A DNA stretch of 64,000 bases from Monilinia fructicola (GCA_008692225.1 VICG01000012.1:124001-188000), one strand, 5' to 3'. Positions 36,216-50,140 are shown, counted from the first letter of the stretch. Notes: generated by a model from the letters alone, not told the origin. Made by a program: numbers and translations.

Positions 36216-37973
36216 CGGAGTTTTATTGATCATTCCCCTCGCTGTGCACACGTCGCTGCTCCAGAAATGAGGAGTTCAATACAAGAACTTCCAGCGTGTG
36301 TGCTGCCACGCAAGAAAAGGGTGCAACGATTGCGGGTTGATCTCCGAGCATTTCGCCACATCATGTGTGTAGTAGCTTCGTAGTGAAGATTTTGAGGAAA
36401 TTCGTCGCAGTGAAACGGAATAGTATCTTCCGTCGTCTTCGTTGCGGATGTGCTAGTGCTCAAATTTTCTCCACCAATATCTTTGTAATAATAGAGGAGA
36501 TTTTATCCTTCGTAAGATCTTTGTGGGCCGTCCACGACGGAGTTGTTGTCGATGATACTCTTCGATCATTTCATGAGGTGCCTGTATTCAGGGATTTGAA
36601 GCTTTTTGCTCGGCAGAAGCTGGACCTAACATACGTTGGAAGCTGACTGTGCTCACTCCGTTTCATTGATATAAGCTCATCGCAAAACTCACAAGTCGAT
36701 TTTATCAGTGAAGCTATAGATCTCGATCACCTCTTCGGAAGAGGTGACGATATAAAAGTATTTACCTGATGCTCTTCCAGCATAGACATTCCAGGTTCCA
36801 AAATATCTGCTACACCTTGGGAGATTGATGGTTGAGAAGTTGAATTCTCACGCCTAACTTCTTGTGGGTAGTATTGGGATTGCGCAGGAGGCCCCAATAT
36901 CCCGTGATTCATTCGAGTTGAAATCGATAGCCAAATGGCAAAAGGATGAGTATATGGGATTAATTTACAATCCAAGCCAGCACGTCCACTGTATGGTGAA
37001 AGTTATGATTACATGGGATCTAGTATGGTAACTCGTAGGGTCATCCAGACAGGTATATGGCATCAAGGTGAACCTCCAAAGTCCCCAAGCTCACAAGAGA
37101 TATATAAGAGAGCCCCAGTCCTCTACAATGGACGGCGCAGCTCCCCGGTCGGTAGATGCGTCGACATAAAATCGCCGTAGCACTTACAACTCGAATTTGA
37201 GCCATTCAGAGTCAACATCCTATGCGTCGTCACCGGCGCCATAAGATGCCAGAGCCAGACATAGCTTGAGGACTGGAAATCACCCGAAGATGCCACGTAT
37301 GCTCCAATTGAAGATCTTACCGCACACCGCACCAGAGAGGAGACGACAGACCACGCGAGGAGACGCAATCTTGTACCGGAAAGGTGCACGTGGTCAATGA
37401 TATTGCTCGAGGAGGAAGTGGTAAAGTATGGCATGGGTCCGGGCTGCAGGAATCGAATTCATGTCGAGATGCGCTCCCTAGGTAGCATTGGTAGGTCTCA
37501 CGCTGTGAATCATAGGTGTATTTATTACGCACATCTCCAAGGACAAGATAACCGCCAAAGATACCAACGGGGCGTGATCAAGTGCCAGGAAATCGAAAGG
37601 GCTAATGAGAACAATGTGTTTCCTATTACCCAGCCAATCCATGACAGGATAAAAGTCGCACGATCGATTGAAATACAATGCTAGATGATAAGGTTGACTG
37701 ACCTTAACCTGAGATCAAAAGACGAGGCCGTTGGGCGTGTCGTTTAATCGAGACTTTGTTTTGGTGTAGTTGTCACGCTATGGCCCGCAGTCGAGAATTC
37801 CCTCTTATACAGCAACTAACCATGGGGTGCTGGTTGAACACCCACGTATACAGAACACCTATATTCTAACCCGAAGGCACTTTATATGACAGTGTACCAG
37901 CCATCCTCTAAAGTCTGTAGAGATGAAGTATATCAATAAGATAAGGTGAAGGATGACATGATTATTTTACATA
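36216..37973. other. Region upstream of the P450 relic; no confident gene
   Basis: ORFs of 60-103 aa on both strands overlap one another and none carries a recognisable domain. Part of it may be decayed 5' sequence of the P450 gene (for example 36727-36975 minus), but I could not align it to P450 landmarks. Confidence 0.4.
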
Positions 37974-38551
37974 CTCGAGTAGGCGAATAGAGCAGGCGAA
38001 TACAAAACTTATAATTATTCGACGAAATCTTGATAGAACTTTACAAAATTTTTAAGAATTATAGATTTGGTATTTTGATATCTTCGTACAAAGATTCTTA
38101 TTACAAAAACTAATCTTGAAACAATACTAATAGAACTATTATAAAGTCAGTGATTTTACAAAATCTAGTAATTTATTAATATATTAATTTATCTCTTAAT
38201 AATAATTATTCGAGTTCAAAAACTAAAACTATAGAAAAATGATTTACTTTTTAAAGTTTTAATAAATGCTTTCAAAATTTAATAAGATTCATTATATAAA
38301 TATTAATGTAAAAGAGAAAAAGTTCGAAATTTCAACGAAAAAAATATACTTAAATGATTTCAATGAGCGAATTTACTTTTTTAAAACAAAATTTTATAAT
38401 ACACATTTTTTACAATAGGTATTACAATAGGTATTAAAATACTATATTTATAATACGTAGGATTTATATAAAATTTTATGAAGGTTTCGTTGAATGATTA
38501 TAAGTTTGGTATTTATATATAATTAATTATCTCTTTTAAAACCCGCCTGAG
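37974..38551. mobile_element. TA-flanked MITE, copy A (578 bp)
   Basis: The right end is the reverse complement of CTCAGGCGGGTTTTAAAAGA, matching copy B's terminus; the left end (CTCGAGTAGGCGAA...) is shorter and rearranged. TA lies at 37972-37973 and 38552-38553. The interior aligns along its length with copy B in the same orientation (for example ACTTATAATTATTC, GTATTTTGATATCTT, ATTAATATATTAATTTA). Confidence 0.75.
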
Positions 38552-38553
38552 TA

Positions 38554-39503
38554 ATCATAACCAAGGATTAAAGTCTTTAGATAAAATCTTTATTATTCCT
38601 ATTTCTTATATATCAAACTTGTAACTCTAGAATATTCAATATAGCTAGGTCCTTGAAACATTTCCAAAGTAACTACTCTACTCTGCCTCCTCGAGTAAAA
38701 AGGTATACTCTATGAATTCCATAGTTCTAATAGGGGAGGTAACTCACCGGCCAAATCGTACCCCGGATAATCCGGGGTATACCCTACCTCTTGCCCAATC
38801 CTGTAACCAAGCGTAGATTCGTACTCTCTCTCATTCGCATCGGAACTTTCCTTCTCTTGCTTTCCCTTTCTTTCCTTTTCACTTGTCTTCGTTAGCTAAG
38901 GCTTAGGCTAACCCTACTTGGCTCAAACGCGTGTGTTCTTTTCTCCGCAAACTACACATCATAACCATGATCATAACCATCAACCAGCCGCCTATGATTC
39001 CAGATCCAGATCCAGATCCAGAGTCCGAATCCACAATCCAGAATCCAGAATCCAGAATCCAGAGTGCGAATCCACAATCCAAAATCCACAGTCCAGAACC
39101 TCCCTCCTCCTCTACCCCCAAGACTCATCTCCGCCTCCCACAACCTAGCCAGATGCATAAATCCAAGCAAAGTACAGCAAAGACTCCAGAGGCCGCACCG
39201 AAAAACCCTCTCCATAGTCCAAACACCCCAAGAACCTTGTCTGTTCCCCACCATCCAACATCCGCCGAACCTAGGCCTTACAACGTGAACGTCCATATCT
39301 AAACGTTCATGAGGTACGTACTCTGTAGGTATAACATAATAGTCTCCCGAATCTACACGCCTAGCCAAACTTTCTGTTTCTTTTCTCCGGACTCTGGTTT
39401 CTGTTTCATTGATTTGGCTTGGTTGGGTGGAGTGGAGTGGGGTGGGGTTTATCCGTTCAGACCGTAGAGTAGATTCGTTTTGTAATCGTATGTAGTTCTA
39501 ACT
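38554..39503. other. Interval between the two MITE copies
   Basis: No gene. Contains ATCCAGA-type 6-8 bp tandem repeats (about 39000-39070) that generate long low-complexity ORFs on both strands. Confidence 0.6.
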
Positions 39504-39505
39504 TA

Positions 39506-40298
39506 CTCGGGCGCGTTTTAAAAGAGGCATAGGCGAAATATAAAACTTATAATTATTCAACGAAACTTTAATATAATCTTATATAATTTATATATATATT
39601 AGATTTAGTATTTTGATATCTTTCTATAAAGTTCTTATACTATAAAAATAATTTTTAAGAGAATAATAATACTATAAAGTTAGTGATTTTAGAAAATTTA
39701 AGAATTTATCAATATATTAATTTAAAATTCAACGATATATAAATTTTGAAAAACAAAATTATAGAAAAATAATATAATCTTCAAAGTTTTATTGAATATT
39801 TTCAGAATTGAATATTATTCATTATACCGATATATATGTTGATATAAAGAATAAAAAACTCAAATTTTTAATAAAAAAATATGCTTATATAATCCAAATA
39901 AGCGAATTTACCCCTTCAAAACTCATAAATTTTCCTATATTTTTAACTTTATTAATATATATCTTAAGTATTAATAGAGATACTAAAATTCTAAAATAAG
40001 ATATTTAAAATTTAGCTTTTTTTTTATTATGTAACAAAGTTTGATAAGTTTAACTATAATATTCGTTAAATTATTCAATATTAATATAAATCCCTAATTT
40101 TTCATTAAATTTTCAGTATTCATACATTTTATTATACTATTATTCATTCAATATTAGGTTTTATAATACAAAATTTTTATAGTAAGTATAAAAATACTAA
40201 ATCTATAATAGTTATAAATTTTATAAAATTATATTAAGATTTGGTTAAATAATTATAAGTTATATTTTTGCGTATGCCTCTTTTAAAACCCGCCCGAG
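39506..40298. mobile_element. TA-flanked MITE, copy B (793 bp) with ~55-bp TIRs
   Basis: The left terminus CTCGGGCGCGTTTTAAAAGA continues GGCATAGGCG; the right terminus is the reverse complement of CTCGGGCGGGTTTTAAAAGA then GGCATACGC, and both run into ACTTATAATTATT. TA flanks both ends (39504-39505, 40299-40300), the pattern of Tc1/mariner-type non-autonomous elements. The interior is AT-rich with no transposase. Confidence 0.85.
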
Positions 40299-40300
40299 TA

Positions 40301-43300
40301 CGAGTACGTAAGGTTGGGTGTGGTGCTACACTACGAGTATTAAACCACCTCTACCTACCTCCATGCCCCAAAAAGCCGTCCCCCATTCTCAACAGGATGG
40401 AGCAACACACACCGTTATCACCGCGTACAATTGGTTGATGGGATGCGAGAACTAAGTAAGTAGGTTGTGGTAGATGATCGGGATGGAACTCTATCCCGAC
40501 CGGTACGTCAATTAGTGTTTCAGGCACTTGGGTCGAGGACATAGCTGCATGGAAGGTGAAGAAGATAGAAAGCTCAAAGGCTCAGTCGGGGGCGATCTTC
40601 ACCTCTTCTTACTGTAGCTATAGAACTACTTACTGTACTTGTATAGCTCACCAGCTGTGTGTTTATTGTATGTAGATCCGCGAGTTTGAAACCTGGGAGC
40701 TTATATTAGTTCTAATGCTTTTGTTTGTTTTTCGTTGTTTGTTGTTTGCTTGCTAGCTGATGATTTGTTTCTTTTAATATTTTTTTTTCTGAGTTTATAG
40801 AATTGTATAGGTTATAGAATGGAGTTTGTTTTATTTTTGTTCATTTTTCCATCGTTTTTTTATAAGTCGTTCACTTTATATAATTATGGAATCTATAAGG
40901 TTATATATTCAAGTAGAAATAATTAGGGCTATGATTACTAGAATTAAGTTTGAAAGCTTTAATTATATCCATCTGCTGTATTTTTATTAGTATATAAACA
41001 CATTAAAAACAATATACTCTAGTATATATATAATATATTATAATTATATCTACTAAATCAACTTAATAAACATCCCTCTTCCCGCTTCCCTCTTCCCACA
41101 CACAATCCTTCATTCCCCCCATTCACCCCATTCAACAAATTCCTTCCACCATCGTTCCGTGCTTATAAATTCGCTATACTGTAGTATATCCACCTCCAAC
41201 CGTCCCTACCACATTTCGAAATCTTCACCCTACATACGTAATCAAAATCCCCATCCATATCCATCCTCATCCTCATCCTCATCCTGACTTATTCCGAAAT
41301 TCCCGATGCGAAGGATCGAGGTTAGTATTGAGATTGCGATTTTAGATATCTGGTGTCGGAGAGAGACGGACTTTCCGTGCTAAGGGGCTTTTTTTTGGTA
41401 GGGGTTTGTTTTTTCTTTCTTTTGATGGGCTGATTGTTGATTGTTTGTTGATTGATTGATTGATTGATTGGTTGGTTGGTTGGATAAAGGATTGCGATTT
41501 GGATATGTAAATACGTAAGTAAGGATGTTGAAGATATTGTTTTTAAGGGTGCGGTGAAGGGGGTTTTCGCTTGGCCTATTGGGTTAGGGGTTAGGGGCTT
41601 GGGTTTGTTTATGTGTTCATACATATATATGATAAACTGATTGAATATACCCGTCCCCAAAATACAACCAAGCGGTTAAAACTCACCATCTCTCTTGCAA
41701 GTCTGCATACATCGACATGCATATATTCTCTGCGATAGCAGGAAGGACTTGTGAGGGAGATGGTACGAATGTGAATTCGGGTTCTGGATGAAAGAGGTGA
41801 AGAGCCTAGATACGGATGCGGCTGATGTTTGCTGCTGTATTTCTCCGGGATTTAGTTTTGATATTGAGTATTTGATAGATAGTATTTGCCAATGTGTTGT
41901 TGCTATCGGCTCTTGTGCCTTTCTGTTTATTTGGGTTTGCTTATTTTTTTCTCTTGTCTCATTCGGTAGCTCGTATCCTTTTATCCCATCTATACCCTTT
42001 CGCCTTACACTCTTTCATCTTATAACCCTTCCGCTCATACCCTTTCGTCTCATATCCTATCACCCTATAATCCATCTCGTCCCATCTCATACTCTAGCCC
42101 CCCAAAATCCCTTATCTCCCTTTAATCTTTTCCAAGTATATATCAAAGAAAATAGCTCATACCTCATTATTTCTTTCAACCTTAATCACGATATCCTTGA
42201 TGCTTCCTCTCTTGGATGCTCGCTTGCCCATCGGTCCACTAGTTGTGGATTTGAATTCCTATGGTAGTGGAAGGGAAGAGGGTACGCTGTTGTGTTTTTA
42301 TGGCTGAAGATTTGATTCTGAATAGAGGCAAAGGTGAATGTGTACTTGCGATTATGTATGTAAATGGGTGAATGAAGGTGGGTATTCTATACCTAATAGC
42401 GGAGATTTAGTTGTTCATTCATGTATGTTTCCTGTGTGAATGTATTCAAGTTCCTCCATTCACTTCTCTACCCTTCGTTCAAATACCATTTCCTCTCTTA
42501 CTCCCACCTTTATATTTATCCCTCAATGGAACCTAATACATTGCCATACTCAAAATTTGAACAGTATTCTGGGTTGAAAATATCACTTTGTTGAAACATG
42601 ATACAGGATAACAAATCAGATTATTGCAAGAAGGAAAGAAATCACTAGCGCACCCGCCCTCCTGCCCAGTACTTTTATCCTTTGAGTCCTGAGGAGAAGG
42701 TAAAAGGGGAAGTTTTCTTTGATTTGCATGATGATTTTTTTCCTCGAAGCAATGAGGCAGATACGGGGTGAGGATTGGCGATGGTTGTCGAAATTTGGAA
42801 AGCTGTTATCATCCAGTTCTTGTATATCAATATACAACAATACTGTCGTCTCCTCATCTCATCATACTTTTATTTTTGTTCATTATTTCTCATTATTTCT
42901 CATAAATTTTCATAATCAATAGTCTTCGCAGATGTTGATATTCTAAAGTCGAAATAACAACACTCCTAGACCTTTAAATACAGCAATCATAGCGTTCTGT
43001 AATCTTCATTCGTTGTGTTTATGTTTTTCGTTTGAAATAGATAAGGATGACCTCAAGGGAATTCCAAGGTTGTGTATTAGATTTGGGATTACTATGCGAG
43101 GGAGTGCGAATTAGCGAGTGGTGGTATCGATGATTGAAGAATAGAGAAGATGGAATTCAATTACTGTTTGTCAAAGTGAAGATTCGGAGAGGGTATTCAT
43201 AGTTGTTAAAGAATACGAAACAGCTAATAGTTATCTATTGGAGATAAAGGGGGGAGGCTCATTCAATTGTATGTATGTATGTCTGTAAATATCTCTTTAG

Positions 43301-46300
43301 CTCATTCCCTTCAACCTGCGCCAGACTACCTCACTCTGCAAATTTCTCTTCGCATTTTAAACACCAGCATCATCATTCAAGAACCATTAGTCGATGATCC
43401 CATGTCACCATCTCATTACAAACAACAGTGTCAAGATTTCAACCATCAGTCAAGGATAACATATCACCATCACAGTTATCATCAAAGTTGACATCATCCA
43501 CTGAGATTCGTGGCGTGAAAAGGAAAGGTAAGGTCTAACCTTTAATTTTTATCACTTGAAGTGATATTTTTGTCATTTATGGCTATCTGTTGTTACTACG
43601 ACTATCTCATTTAGTATCTACACTCTCTACATCTTATTCCATCTCCTCTTTTCCTACTCTTCCCAACTATTTCACACATCAAACCATACCGATCAATTAG
43701 AAGAAGCCCCAAATTCATCTACACCACATAAGAAATTATCACAAGTCCACCGCGTTTAAAGATCACCCATCCCAAAATACAACACCATTTCTGTCCCTGA
43801 AGATGACAATGCCACTGCTGAAAAAGCACCTCTATTTATATAGAAGACTTTTTATCTCGTCGACTACGAGAATCATGGACTTTTCCTCTTCTCAAATAGT
43901 CTAGCCATTATTAGAGATTGGTAAGCGTTCTCTCTTATCTCTCTGAGATCGTTCTTTAGTTTCATAATAGGCGGTTGATATAATGAGCTTAGTATTCTCG
44001 TAGGTGGAAAGAAGAGGGGAAGTTACGGGGCATCAGTTGAGGCATCAGTTGAGGGGCGTTGAATACAGGCCTATGAGGAGAATCATTTGTATATTTGATA
44101 TTGTATATTCAACAATTGAACTCCCATCTAAGTCTATTATTCGCAGACCTCAATGGTCATTTCCTCCTCTAATCTTTGGAAGGTTTTGTTTAGGTATTTC
44201 AAGTCCAGGCTTGGTTCGTATCGATCGATTCAGAGTTGAGAACCGCTAAACACCACAATTCGCAAGGTTTATTGGAGCTTTGTTGTGCTTAGGGTCCTGG
44301 ACGATATTCTTCATATCTACATCATAGAGCACCATGCGAAAAGGTTGGGAGCGCGTTACGTTGATAAGTTAACCACTTGCGTCATAGTTATCAATGTTTA
44401 AGATGTTTTGAATGGCTTTCTACAGATCTGCTGATCTATTTTATCTTCACTAACCTTATCTCGTTTACTTCCCCCTAGTCCTTTCCATTGCATTCCTGGA
44501 TTACTTCCTGCTTCCTTTCTTATTTATATCCATCCAAAAATCAACAGATCCCCAATAGTTGAAAGCTAACCACAAAGGAAAAGCATCTTGTCTCATTCTT
44601 TTTGGTTTTGGTGGTATTTGTGGAAAATTCCTTTCGTCTCTTGGCTTACTGCTCGTTTTCATGTATACTGTCATCCATCCAAATAGCTATCTCATCCCAT
44701 ATCTGAAAGTTTCCTGAATACTACGTTATCTGTATCCCATTTATAAATCGCTACCTAGAATACTCACACAGTTGTTCTCTCCTGGTATAATCAAGAGCAA
44801 AAAGTGGCTTCTCTATATTGCGAGTTCCGGTAAGGAAAGTCACTCTCGGTAAACTGCACTAGCTGATTGAATATTTTGCTCGCGATATATGCTGGGAGGG
44901 CATTTAAATACTGGGGCGGGTATAGGATTGAGTGGATGGGTGAAGGCGGGATTGAAGTGAATGGGTACGTTTACGAGTTGATTTTGAGTGAGGGGTATGA
45001 GAAAAATGAACAACGGGGAAAATGCGCTTGGCAGAGGCGTCCATGGAGTACATGGGGGGATATTGAATAGATATTTACCATTGACTCATTCACCACTCAC
45101 CGCCCTTTACTATCCTTGAACCTCTCATGATCACTTAAAATCCTAGAAGATAACAACCAAGTTCAGAAACAAACACGCATACTGTTGATCAAGAAGATAA
45201 GGTGTATATATATATTGCGAAAGCGAGAGGATGTTTACGTTAAAGTTTTCAACGATGGGAATATCTAAAGAAACTGGTCGGAGGAGGTGCGAGTTGTTTG
45301 GCGAGATGGTATAGGGGCTGGGATGAGAGATAATACAATATCAGAATACTAGTTCAACTATTGACAATGATTATTATTTTGTTTCGTTATTGTTTTGCTG
45401 GCAGGTTGAAAACACATACCCTAGACTAAAGCCGTCTCCTGCATCACCACAAGCATCATGTAAAAACCCTCCATCTTCTTAGTCGCAGCTTGCGTAAGCG
45501 TTCCCAGTTTGACCTGCATAAAATTCTATATCTCAGAAGTTAGAATCCTTCTCATTGAAAAATTTGAAATCCTGGTTTTTTAACAAAGCAGTCAATAAAT
45601 GCTTAGCGAGATTAGCTTTAGAGGGATAGTAAGGACTTTATATTCACCATTTTCCATAGCAGCCGTTTTCTCTAGTATGAATTGATCGGATGTCACTTTA
45701 CACATTAGTTTGAACAGGGAAAATAGTACAGAATCGCATTGTAAAATTCATCTACAACCATATCTCTCTAATGTCATCTATACAAAGAATGCCTTCATTC
45801 ACAGCGAGAGAGAATGTATCTCCTAAATTTTGTCAATGAAATATTGTTTTGTCCTTCATCTTCTGAAAGTACACTTTGCGTCCAAAGCCCTTCCTATTCA
45901 AGATGCTATTGAGATGGAAACGATATAGATTTTCAGTATAAGACACCTCATTCTTACACAGAAGCCGCGGTTTAGCCAGCTATTTTACAAATGAACATGG
46001 TCCTTGCTAAAAGAGGCTTTTTCGATGAGTAGAGTCTAGCTCCGCATCTGATCTGACGAGGTTCTTCTAGTCGGTGCTGCAAACTCTTCTGAGAAACTTG
46101 GGCGATTCAACGAGAGATTTGAACACTACAACCATGACAAGATCGGAAGAGAGAAGAGTTCTTCCATGTTCTGGATAACTTCTTAACGCTCTGAGTCACA
46201 ACGAGAGTCTTGCCGCCGACTGTGATTGTGAATGGCTGGTTCGATATGAAATGGTTGGTGTAAACATACCGCGAAGCATACTGGGAGTGGCAACAAGTAT

Positions 46301-46800
46301 TGGAATCATTGAATCATTATACGAGGCTACGAATTGCCTCAGGATCGTCCTTGAAAGGCCTAGCATGTCCTTCTAAAGCCATCAGAGAAGTCTGAAATGA
46401 CCTAGCTATGGGATGTAATAAGGCAGATGCAAGATTCTTGTTGGCTTCGAAACAGTTCTGGAACTATACTGAAGGTCCAAAGTCGCCATATCTACAACTT
46501 AAAGATCAAGATCGGTTGAAGATTGGATAATACATTTAGTGCCTAAGAGTGAAGGTCCTGTTGATAGTAATAACTCTGCAATATGTTATGCTCTGGCATG
46601 AAGTGGTGGAAAGTGTATCAACCATATCAACCCAACATCTGAGAACTTGGAAACTTTTGGAAAAGGAAAGCATGTCCTGAAATCATCGACGGGGAGTGTA
46701 AGAAGATAGAAATGTTCGGTTGGCCAAGTACGCAAGGGGTTAAATATTGGTGGTAAAATCCAATGCTCAAGATGAAAAGCTCGGAGCGGGCAAACTAAGA
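40301..46800. other. Gene-free region
   Basis: No ORF above 160 aa and none with a domain; 41788-42267 (plus) has hydrophobic stretches but no homolog I recognise and no supporting splice sites. AT-rich DNA at 40700-41060 looks like a further decayed repeat. A minus-strand stretch near 45410-45520 reads protein-like in two frames but is too short and interrupted to call. Confidence 0.5.
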
Positions 46801-47102
46801 TCTCAGGAATAAGAGCTCGGATGCATTAGCCAAACAGGGTGCAGAAACAATCATTGAAACAGAACGATCCTTCGCACATTTAAAAGGGTAAAGTATGCGA
46901 AAGAATGGCACATCGCATATTGGACAAAACAAAAACCAGAGAACTACACCGGTATACGACTATAACCGACCAAATATCCACAAAGGCTTGCTTTAAGTCG
47001 GAAAGCGTCCGGCAAATTATTTGCGGCAACGTCTGGCCGTGGAGACTTTTCACAATAATATCACCGCGGGGTAATCGGAGTATGGAAGAGCTAAAGCTTT
47101 AA
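46800..47102 (+). pseudogene. Retroelement RNase H-like relic (probable LINE/non-LTR 3' coding end)
   Basis: The plus strand reads NKSSDALAKQGAETIIETER, then SFAHLKG-stop, and after a frame change KEWHIAYWTKQKPENYTGI, RLALSRKASGKLFAATSGRG and DFSQ. The pattern GN.xADxLAKxGA followed by a LPR..SR.FQL.SGHGDF-like block is the RNase H/tail arrangement of fungal retroelements. Stops and frame changes show it is dead. The upstream polymerase was not recognisable. Confidence 0.45.
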
Positions 47103-47184
47103 TCAAATTCAGTGTTTTTGCTTTGTTTGTCGAATGTGAGATGAGATATTTAGATCAGATCACATGGTGTCTCTTTCTAGGATG

Positions 47185-48410
47185 ATATCTCAAAATCGCC
47201 TGCAATACCGCTTTGAAAAATCCAGCCGGATCATACTTCTTACTGACTGCTTGCAAATCTATTTTCATCTCGCTCCTATATCACTGATTGGGTCTTTATA
47301 TACCGCCAAATAGTTAAAATATTTCTAGCGATTGAACCGGCCCGTACTCTTGCTTAACTAGTCAAACGTCCTCGATAATTTTCTAGCTGTTCCGTCTATG
47401 CATGCGTCATCAAATTCTCTTCTCAGGGGTTAGTCAATATACATAGAACTAGAGAGACTTTCAGGAGTATCAAGACCTGTCTATTTGCCGCCATGTGCCA
47501 CTGATCTTGTTGGGATTGGGCTATGAATCCTCCAGTACGTCAGGTTAAAGTGCATACCTTTGATATCTTCCACGGGTGCAACACCGTTTTTGAAAAGAGA
47601 GTAAACATTCTGCCAATTAGCAAGAGAAAACTGAATGCTGAAGTAGCAAAGATCTGATGAACTCAAATTGCCTACCTTCTCTGCATATTCCTGGCTGTTT
47701 TTCTGAGAGTACAGATCCTCATCTTATTTCTGGTTTGAGGCTTAATCTCCACGAAAGATATGAATACGGCGGGCGCGCTATCATCCTTGGTATATTCAAA
47801 TTTCTTTTCAACGGCGAACTTCATTTGCGGTAGAAGACTTGTGCTCGGGCTTGATGAGGCATATGGTCTTGGTATAAACTTGGTTAGTTTAAAGTGTAAG
47901 TATTTAATGCTTTTGTTGGTAAGATTATATTATTGTTGATATTTGTTTTGTAATCTATAGAATAAAGAACGATTTTATAGATATCCTCAACGTATTAATA
48001 TATTTAATATATTTAGGTGTATTATTTGTATAGCAACTCAATATTATATGATCTATTTCCCGACATATAAATCTCAATTATATTGCATGTTTGCAAGAGT
48101 CTCTAAGTCCTTATGCAGCGTGGAAATTGGGTAGATGAATCCGGCCCACTGCTTGCCTTGACGAAAAGTTCTCATATAATACCGCGTCACGATGCCAAAG
48201 TTGTTCCTTCCTCCATTGAGTGAGGCTCACAGGTCTGAACTCATATTTGCATTGGAATGAAAAGAATTCGCAACAGCCATGCACTCAATAAAAAGTGTCA
48301 CAGGGCCAGCAAGCTCCATGGAGAATATAGAAGTGAACCAGCGGAATAGGCCTTGTAGACTTGCTTTATCAGGAAGAAGAATTTTGTATTCATATTTTAT
48401 TGATACATAC
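47185..48410 (-). pseudogene. FAD-linked oxidoreductase (berberine bridge enzyme family) pseudogene
   Basis: Fragments appear in correct family order on the minus strand: NANMSSDL-stop-ASLNGGRNNFGIVTRYYMRT (the conserved GGxNNFGIVT block of the FAD domain), GKQWAGFIYPIST, VEKKFEYTKDDSAPAVF, NVYSLFKNGVAPVEDIKG, then PIPTRSVAHGGK-stop-TGLD (the GGN.xGLD block), NYLAVYKDPISDIGAR, and in another frame SKKYDPAGFFKAVLQ (the C-terminal KYDP..F signature). Such enzymes are flavin oxidases frequent in secondary-metabolite clusters. Several stops and at least two frame changes make it non-functional. The N-terminal FAD-linking region is lost in AT-rich DNA beyond 48410. Confidence 0.82.
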
Positions 48411-49740
48411 ATACATATGTATATATATGCTATCTACCAATCTACTACAAGACTATAATATTTATATTTTATTTATTTATTTACTCTCCAATATATAAAA
48501 AGGGGATATAGTTATATTTATATATGTTAATAAAATTCGGGTTCTTCATAGGAAATTCGCCATCAATATCTTGAACTATTACTATGCTATAGCCCTAGAT
48601 ATTGCAAGAATAGAACCATGTTATCTATATGTACTAATCAATGAAAGTGAATCCGAGTAAGTGTATATATGGATAATGTTCGTTTTTATTTGCACTTTTA
48701 ATACAGCAGAACTGCGCATCATATGCAAGCTATTGCTACCTCTTAGGTGATAAATATGAATATGGAAAGCGTGTTATTACTCAGTTGGCAAAAGTGGTCT
48801 ATCCTGTAACTATCTAGATCGAGCGAAAGATATATCGAGGTGGATCACGTGCCAATATATCGCAATAATAACGGCCCACTGTCAGAAGCTTAAATTCTAT
48901 AATTATCTAAAGTTGTCCACCAGGTCCTGAAATGTAGTGTCATGTGTAAGGAATAAGGTGCACATATACCATGAAAAATAATCATTGGATTGTGTCGTTC
49001 TAAAGGGGTCCGGCTAATTTTTGATTAATTATACAAAAGGAGCTGCGACGTTTAGCGGACGAGAGGGGAGTCTGGGCTATATCATCTTGTTTCTCTGAAT
49101 AGGATTTTTCTCACTACTGCGACTCCAATATTTTGTTGCTATAAAATTTGGATAGCAGTGGCGAGAAAGAATGCAGTAATTATGCAGTCTCATGTTCTAC
49201 TTATCTAAATGAAGATGGTAGCAATATCGAAATCAAGTCAGTATGTCGAATTTTAAGCTCCCCGAGTGATTGATTCTTCCTGTTTGATCTATAAGCTATT
49301 TATATCGACTGTCATCGTCAAATGGGCTCTCAATATTGAGAACTATTATGATAGTAGGCTTGATTCGTCTCCCTGATCCCCCCTTTCTCCTCTCTCGTCT
49401 AATTTCGCTGCTTCGTTAAAAATAAATTCCCGAGCTTAAATCTGTGCTTCTTACCTTAGTTTTATCTCTCAACATCTTAACATACGGTATTCTTATCATT
49501 CCATTCAACTTCCTCATATAATATACCTCAATTGCTTACCTATATGAGTTTAATTGTACCTTTGAACTTGAATATACGTTTTATATCATAACTGATAAGC
49601 CGATTGGAATTCAATATTTTAAATAAGGATAAATCAAGATTTAGAACTTCTCAATTCAAAACCGCCACGTAGCTGTATATAATTCGATGACTAAAGACAG
49701 TTCTTAAATTTATTGTTAGATGTTTTTGATTTGTCTTTCT
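48411..49740. other. AT-leaning intergenic DNA, no gene
   Basis: Likely includes the decayed 5' end of the FAD oxidase relic. No ORF over 60 aa. Confidence 0.5.
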
Positions 49741-50140
49741 TAACTATTGTCGAGGTTAGTATTCGTCGTATTTCGTATATTTGTACGTATGAATTATTTT
49801 GAATATATATTGATATATAGTATCCAATTATATATTACTGAAAACTATTCTAAATTTAATCTAATGAAGAATAGGTGTTTTATGCTTAATTAAGATCTAG
49901 AAAACGCATTGTAAATTTTTATTAGCCTTAGATTATTCATTTCAGACTCTAACTAATTACAAAATGTTGATTCTAAATTACATTCTAGTATTTCAATATA
50001 TTTCCGATAATATTAAATTCTTTTATATCCACCAAAACATGTATAAACTTATAATAACATATCCAGAAGTGATAATTACCTAGTAAAGGTTCAATATCAG
50101 CCACCGATCTACTGGCGTATACTAATACCAACACAATTCA
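49741..50140. mobile_element. Diverged copy of the hAT-like foldback MITE
   Basis: Shares with the 58173-58585 element the blocks GTATTCGTCG, GTACGTATGAATTAT, AATATATTTCC, AATATCAGCCACCG and GCGTATACTAAT in the same order and spacing. The termini are degraded, so the limits are approximate. A gypsy-like solo LTR follows a few bases downstream. Confidence 0.7.

Noticed and set aside
36727..36975. 82-aa minus ORF as the P450 N-terminus
   Set aside because: The position is right, but no proline-rich hinge, membrane anchor or other P450 landmark could be aligned.
38903..39368. Overlapping ORFs (72-138 aa) with repeated GFWILD or ESRIQ units
   Set aside because: Arise from the ATCCAGA-type tandem repeats between the two MITEs.
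41788..42267. 159-aa ORF with hydrophobic segments
   Set aside because: No recognisable family, Pro/Leu/Ile bias from CT-rich DNA and no conserved motif; not enough to call a gene.
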